From assembly GCF_001660705.2 (NCBI RefSeq), contig NZ_LYBV02000002.1, positions 158,683-222,682 of the forward strand: a stretch of DNA of 64,000 nucleotides, read 5' to 3'. Source of the DNA: Saccharicrinis aurantiacus (lineage in GTDB: Bacteria > Bacteroidota > Bacteroidia > Bacteroidales > Marinilabiliaceae). Made by a program: the position numbers and the translations under genes. The notes under the pieces are model-generated. The model made no database searches. It was not told the DNA's origin and saw nothing but the letters and a program-made list of their open reading frames with translations. Below, in pieces: positions 59,762 through 64,000 of the stretch. The stretch's first letter is position 1; each line of letters begins with the position of its first letter.

Positions 59762-62185
59762 TTACTTTAAAATATTTGCCAATGAGGTTATACTAATTGC
59801 CAAACCTGTTACAGCAGATGCTATTGCTACCCATTGTGCGGCACCCATATTGGACTCAGGGCGCTGTGGTACTATTATCTCAGAACCTGGCTTTACTTTT
59901 GGGTAGCGCTTAAATAAGATGTAGTTTTTTGTTGTGCTAGAAATTCCATTGGCATGGACTACATAAACACTACTTCTTCTAGGTCTATTGCCATATCCTC
60001 CTGCTTGTTTGATAAAGAATTTAGCACGTTTCCCTTTTTGGTAGGTCAGCGATATGGGGTTCATAATATTCCCTGTAGTTTTAACCGTTTGTAATTGTGT
60101 GGGGATTATTATTTTATCTCCATCAGAAAGAATGAGGTCATTTGCTTCTCCAGGGTTTGCTAATATCTCATCTAACTTTATCCCAACCTGCCTGATGTTA
60201 GATAATGAAATATTCAAAGTGCTATCTTTTTTGATAAGTTCTTCACGAATTAGTAATTCTTCCTCTGTGAGGTTTTTTTCTCTTATGAGTATAGCACCAG
60301 CAGGGTAGGCTAGGGGAGTAAGTCCACCACTTCTGTTAATTAATGCCGAGATAGATTCCTCTCTAGTGGTTATGCTATATGTTCCACCATTCATAACCTC
60401 GCCGATAATCGTTACTGTACCCCCTTTTCTAAAGCCGGGAGCTTTACGCACACTTACGATATCAAATGGTTTTAAAATGAACCTTTCATCTGTATCATTG
60501 AGTTTGAGGTTTCTATCCACATCAAAGCTGAATGTGTGTCGTAATTGGTTGGTATATTCTTGTCCTTCTTCAATAGATAATATGCGTGATACCTCTATGC
60601 TATTGATATCTGCGGACTCTTTAAAACCACCCGCTTTAAAAATTACATCACCTAAAGTGAGATTATCCGCAAAGAGTTGTTTGCCAGTTTTTTGTACTAA
60701 ACCATTTACAGAGATGAACTCTTTCTCTTTTAAACCTATTTCACTTTGTATAATAATGATATCTTCTCGTTGTAAAGGGATGTCCCATCGACCCTCTAGA
60801 ACATCTTTAAGGTTGAATGATATGTTACTATAAGTATTATCTACCTTTAAACGTGTAATTAAACCTCTATTGGTAAAAACACCTTCTTTAACACCTTCTG
60901 CGTCCTTTATCAAACCAGAAAGTGTCATACCATCCTTAAGTTCATATTCGCCTGGTCTGAACACATGGCCTTGGATACGAACTCTATTTTCATATCTGCT
61001 TAATAGGTTACCTGCGGTAATTTCATCACCATTTTTTAACTTAAAGTTTTTGAATTGATCAAAAGCGACTGTTTTTACCTCTAGTTCAGTTTGAGTTTTA
61101 CGAATCACTTTCAAGTTTTTCTGAAAAGCTTCTTCAGAAAAACCTCCTGCTATTTTGATTACCTCTTCTAGGGTTGTTTCAGGAAGTGCTTCAAAAAGAC
61201 CTATGTTTTTAAATGAACCTTGTAGTCTAACTTTACTGATAAAGCTAGAGACGTATATGATGTCATCTTCTTTTAGGTTAATATTATCGCTTAAATCACC
61301 ATTTAATAAGAAATTATAAACATCTATTGTCTTTATGCTTTTTCCATTGCGTATAATTGAGATGTTTCGAAAAGAACCATTCTTGTTTGGCCCTCCTGAT
61401 AAGTATAAAGCATTAAATGCTGTTGCAGTAGCTGGCAAGCTATAGGTGCCTGGTACGTTTACCTCACCGATAACATTCACTTTTATAGACCTTAAGGCAC
61501 CTAGGCTAATTTCAGAAAACGTATTGGGGTTTGCCCCTTTCATGCCACTGTATATGCCTTGAAGACGTTGTTTGATTAATTTGGATGCTACATCAAATGT
61601 TTTTCCGTAAACAGATATTAATCCGAGGTCTGGAATGTTGATTTGTCCGTTAATATCAATTGGTAGTTGATAGGTAGTTTGAGAAGCTCCCCAAATGGTA
61701 ATATCTATTTGATCACCAATACCAATAATGTAATTGCTTGGAGTAGGTATGTTAATTGAGGGTTCAAAAGTTAGATTCTTGGTGTTGAATAGTTGATAGC
61801 CATAAGTCTCCTGTGCCTCGAAAGAAACGAAGTTTTGCTTTTCTGATGTTTTGCTCTCGTTAATGAAAAATGATGATTCAGGATCAGTGCTTACATTGGT
61901 GTTATTGCTGGGATTAGACGAGTTTAGGTTTTCACGCCTTACTTTTTGAATTCGCATCATCATTTTACTAACCTGAGTAGATGTAGCCCCTTTCATGCGC
62001 GCAATGGCAATAGCATCTTCATCACTGAGTCCACGAGCCTCAATTTCCTGAACCATTTCTCTAATCTGGTCATCGGAGAGTTCATCTACATTAACACTAC
62101 TAGGGTCGATGTTAGAAGATTGGGCAAATGTGTTACTAATGGATAATGCAAATGATAATGCAATAATAAGGAATGAAAATTTCAT
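59762..62185 (-). CDS. wza: Large SLBB-domain polysaccharide export protein (Wza, locus 2)
   Basis: 807 aa. A signal peptide (about 1-21, cleavage after TFA) and a disordered acidic region precede a Poly_export domain (SNYIIGIGDQIDITIWGASQTTY, about 133-220). Then come about six SLBB beta-grasp repeats (for example INVIGEVNVPGTYSLPATATAFNALYLSGGP, VRIQGHVFRPGEYELKDGMTLSGLIKDAEG, VTIIGEVMNGGTYSITTREESISALINRSGGL). A C-terminal hydrophobic helix ends it (AAQWVAIASAVTGLAISITSLANIL, about 780-805). First gene of the locus-2 operon. It would form the outer-membrane secretin-like channel. The length and SLBB number distinguish it from the locus-1 Wza. Confidence 0.92.
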   Translation of the reverse strand: MKFSFLIIALSFALSISNTFAQSSNIDPSSVNVDELSDDQIREMVQEIEARGLSDEDAIAIARMKGATSTQVSKMMMRIQKVRRENLNSSNPSNNTNVSTDPESSFFINESKTSEKQNFVSFEAQETYGYQLFNTKNLTFEPSINIPTPSNYIIGIGDQIDITIWGASQTTYQLPIDINGQINIPDLGLISVYGKTFDVASKLIKQRLQGIYSGMKGANPNTFSEISLGALRSIKVNVIGEVNVPGTYSLPATATAFNALYLSGGPNKNGSFRNISIIRNGKSIKTIDVYNFLLNGDLSDNINLKEDDIIYVSSFISKVRLQGSFKNIGLFEALPETTLEEVIKIAGGFSEEAFQKNLKVIRKTQTELEVKTVAFDQFKNFKLKNGDEITAGNLLSRYENRVRIQGHVFRPGEYELKDGMTLSGLIKDAEGVKEGVFTNRGLITRLKVDNTYSNISFNLKDVLEGRWDIPLQREDIIIIQSEIGLKEKEFISVNGLVQKTGKQLFADNLTLGDVIFKAGGFKESADINSIEVSRILSIEEGQEYTNQLRHTFSFDVDRNLKLNDTDERFILKPFDIVSVRKAPGFRKGGTVTIIGEVMNGGTYSITTREESISALINRSGGLTPLAYPAGAILIREKNLTEEELLIREELIKKDSTLNISLSNIRQVGIKLDEILANPGEANDLILSDGDKIIIPTQLQTVKTTGNIMNPISLTYQKGKRAKFFIKQAGGYGNRPRRSSVYVVHANGISSTTKNYILFKRYPKVKPGSEIIVPQRPESNMGAAQWVAIASAVTGLAISITSLANILK

Positions 62186-62614
62186 AATCGATATGCTAAA
62201 TATGGTAGTGTTATGAGATTGTTAATTTAATGTTATTAAATATGGCATGGTGTTTGATGTAATACTTCATCCATATTAATTAGTTTTATTTGTCAAGTTT
62301 TGATGATTTGTTCGAGGCGTGATACAGCTTCGCCCACTCAGTCACATTAATATGCTGTTATAACTATATGGTATATTGCCTTTTTTTTAGCAGCCACAAA
62401 AATAGTTTTTATTACGATTATTCAATGCCTCAGTTTCATAAAGATTCTTGTTTTTTAACAGGTTTTTGCCTTCTGGCTTGGAATTAAAAGTGTTAGAAAA
62501 GTGTTAAAAGTTAAAGTTTAAGAGCGATTTATTTCTAGTAATTGTTTTTATGTATAGTACGTTGTGATTGTTAATTATTTAGGGTGTTTTTTACTAGTCA
62601 ATTTGCTGTGAGTA
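62186..62614. other. 429-nt upstream region of the second locus with candidate promoter
   Basis: No gene seen. On the minus strand TTG-N18-TATTTTTG (62397-62425) matches the Bacteroidota -33/-7 arrangement; the -7 box is a full TAnnTTTG match. It would give a leader of about 200 nt before the SLBB gene start at 62185. The rest is AT-rich without clear terminators or repeats, apart from AAGTGTTAAAAGTTAAAGTTTAAG-like purine runs near 62500. Confidence 0.4.
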
Positions 62615-64000
62615 TTATTGTACAGGTTCGCTATTCAACTCATGATAACAAAAGAATGTTGTTTTGTTATTTTTTATTTCAAAGTTAAATTGCTCCTGAG
62701 TATTTGTTTTACCTTTTGCATTAAGTGTTACTTGATGATTTCCTTCAGGAAGTTTGACTCTACTATAATGAATTGCGTATGGTAACGATTGCCAGTTGCG
62801 GGTATCTGCCTTTTCTGTCATTGCGTTCACAATGCTTACTATAGTACCTATGTTCTGATCTTGGTTATTTGCGATGCTTTCCATTGCTTTTTTTGTTGCT
62901 AGTCTGGCAATACCGTATGCCATCTCCCTAGCCATTCTGTCTTTTAGCGATCGGAATGCAATAGCATTAATGTTTTCGGCTAATTCTAATTTGTGTACGC
63001 TATTGTCTACGGTTAAAGTAGCCTGAAAAAGAAGTGGTTTGCGTTCTTTGTATTTAGGGAATGCAACACGTAGGAAGGATAGGTTTTTAAAGGCATTTTG
63101 CTGGTCTTTGCTTTTATTTCCTATGTATATAGGGAAGCTAAATCCTTCCTGTTCATTGACTAAGGTGATCCATCCGTTATTATATCCAGTGTTTGTAAAA
63201 TTAATACTCCATTCGTCTTTCACTGGACCAAACCCGTTCATCCATAAAAATACCAAATCACCTGTTTCAGTGCTGTCTGGTTCGTAACTCATGTTAAACT
63301 TTTCTTTATAGCTTCTGTGTTCCTCGCCAAAGCCTAATTCGTAACTTGTTCTGAGTATATCTTTTTTTAGTTGTTGTGGTGCTGCTAGCTTAAAAAGTTC
63401 GGTGTATTTTGATTCGTATAGTTCAAGTGCATTTCTGTAGGCAATAAAAGCATTGTTTTTATCCCCTGAAGCATCGTAAATTATGCCCATCAGGTTATGA
63501 GCAAATGCATCATCGCTATATTTGTTTTTTGATTTTGAGTATTTGTCGTTTATTTGGTGTAGTAAAATATTAACACGCTTGGCTTCTACTATGGCCTCAT
63601 CGTACTGATTAAGGAACAAGTAGTTTAAAGATTTGTAATAATGTATCATTACAGCTTCAAAATCCTCAGGCTTATATGGTCGCACCATTGGATTTGATAT
63701 TAGTGCTAAGGCTTCGTTTGCTGCACTCCTTTTAAAATCTTCTATGTATAAATCTGCTTTCTCAAAATAGGCATTGCTCACTTCATGGTTATTCATCATA
63801 AAGTTTACAGTTCCTTTATTCATAAAATAAAGCACCCTATTTTTTCCCTCTTCACCTTTCTTGTCAGAACTTAATATTTTATCAGCTTTCTCAAAATTAC
63901 CACTGGTAATATTTTGTTGAAGTACTAGGTTTTGTTGGTAATAACTAGCGCATCCCCAAAGTGCGATGGAAAGAAGAATGCCAACTATAATGTGGGGTGT
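62615..64000 (-). CDS. TPR-containing lipoprotein (COG3014-like), 5' end outside the window
   Basis: The frame stays open to the window edge (at least 461 aa); the internal GTG at 63835 is not the real start. Near the edge is a signal sequence GILLSIALWGC with a lipobox Cys about 17 codons in, so only a few codons are missing. TPR-like helices follow (about 70-180: NNHEVSNAYFEKADLYIEDF, LNYLFLNQYDEAIVEAKRVN, AFAHNLMGIIYDASGDKNNAFIAYRNALELYE), then a beta-rich C-terminal part (LVFLWMNGFGPVKDEWSINF, LKDRMAREMAYGIARLATKKAMES). Such proteins are outer-membrane lipoproteins of unknown role; whether this one serves the adjacent locus is unknown. Confidence 0.75.
   Translation of the reverse strand, partial: TPHIIVGILLSIALWGCASYYQQNLVLQQNITSGNFEKADKILSSDKKGEEGKNRVLYFMNKGTVNFMMNNHEVSNAYFEKADLYIEDFKRSAANEALALISNPMVRPYKPEDFEAVMIHYYKSLNYLFLNQYDEAIVEAKRVNILLHQINDKYSKSKNKYSDDAFAHNLMGIIYDASGDKNNAFIAYRNALELYESKYTELFKLAAPQQLKKDILRTSYELGFGEEHRSYKEKFNMSYEPDSTETGDLVFLWMNGFGPVKDEWSINFTNTGYNNGWITLVNEQEGFSFPIYIGNKSKDQQNAFKNLSFLRVAFPKYKERKPLLFQATLTVDNSVHKLELAENINAIAFRSLKDRMAREMAYGIARLATKKAMESIANNQDQNIGTIVSIVNAMTEKADTRNWQSLPYAIHYSRVKLPEGNHQVTLNAKGKTNTQEQFNFEIKNNKTTFFCYHELNSEPVQ

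Noticed and set aside
1..64000. CRISPR arrays, tRNA or rRNA genes
   Set aside because: No regularly spaced repeats with unique spacers, and no cloverleaf or rRNA-like sequences were recognised by eye; a covariance-model scan was not possible.

Overview
The window looks like a chromosomal segment of an AT-rich member of the Bacteroidota, probably the Bacteroidales/Marinilabiliales side. The support is: genes without Shine-Dalgarno leaders, several TAnnTTTG-type -7 boxes, small proteins typical of the phylum (DUF6266, GxxExxY, four-helix-bundle), and Wza/Wzz/Wzi proteins of the Bacteroidota kind. Genus cannot be decided from the sequence alone.

Layout. (1) 0.2-4.7 kb: a TPR-containing sensor kinase faces an operon of alpha/beta hydrolase, sensor kinase and single-domain response regulator. 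(2) 4.9-6.3 kb: a thioesterase, then a metal-related DUF134 / NifX-like / DUF5320 operon whose promoter is flanked by two palindromes. (3) 6.5-11.9 kb: an XRE-S24 (LexA-like) repressor divergent from a Y-family polymerase and a short DnaE, a probable damage-inducible translesion module. (4) 12-12.9 kb: an acetyltransferase. (5) 13-43 kb: a first surface-polysaccharide locus on the minus strand. It holds export genes (tyrosine-kinase Wzc, Wzi, Wza, WecG-like transferase), a long assembly operon (glycosyltransferases, MurB homologue, three pyruvyltransferase-family proteins, three hexapeptide acyltransferases, Wzy, Wzx, a sialyltransferase-like protein, a NeuB-type synthase), a graveyard of neuA and transposase remnants, then GDP-fucose (gmd, fcl) and dTDP-sugar (rfbA, rfbC, rfbB) genes. 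Three small passenger genes sit among the nucleotide-sugar genes: GxxExxY, a frameshifted DUF6266 gene and a four-helix-bundle gene. (6) 42.5-43.6 kb: an intact IS982-family element with terminal repeats and a 7-bp target duplication. (7) 43.7-62.2 kb: a second complete locus, one tightly overlapping minus-strand operon: SLBB Wza, Wzz, WecB, WecC, Wzx, Wzy, GT4, CapK-like adenylating enzyme, ATP-grasp, GNAT, NodB-like deacetylase, toroid protein, WecG, a second Wzy and Wzi. (8) 62.6 kb to the end: a TPR lipoprotein, 5' end outside the window.

How it works together. Both loci encode Wzx/Wzy-type assembly with their own outer-membrane export parts. Locus 2 can make and transfer UDP-ManNAcA (WecB, WecC, WecG). 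It also carries a five-gene set that may decorate the sugar with an acyl or aminoacyl group. Locus 1 probably uses fucose and a dTDP-4-keto-6-deoxy sugar. It once had a nonulosonic-acid branch whose CMP-transferase/HAD gene is now broken. No initiating phosphoglycosyltransferase is visible for either locus.

Most noteworthy: the decorating module (47.2-52.5 kb), the repeat-flanked four-helix-bundle gene inside the rfb operon, the inverted-repeat-flanked GxxExxY gene, the decayed neuA-HAD fusion next to an intact neuB and a sialyltransferase-like gene, the twin palindromes at the DUF134 promoter, and two paralogous Wzy polymerases in one operon.
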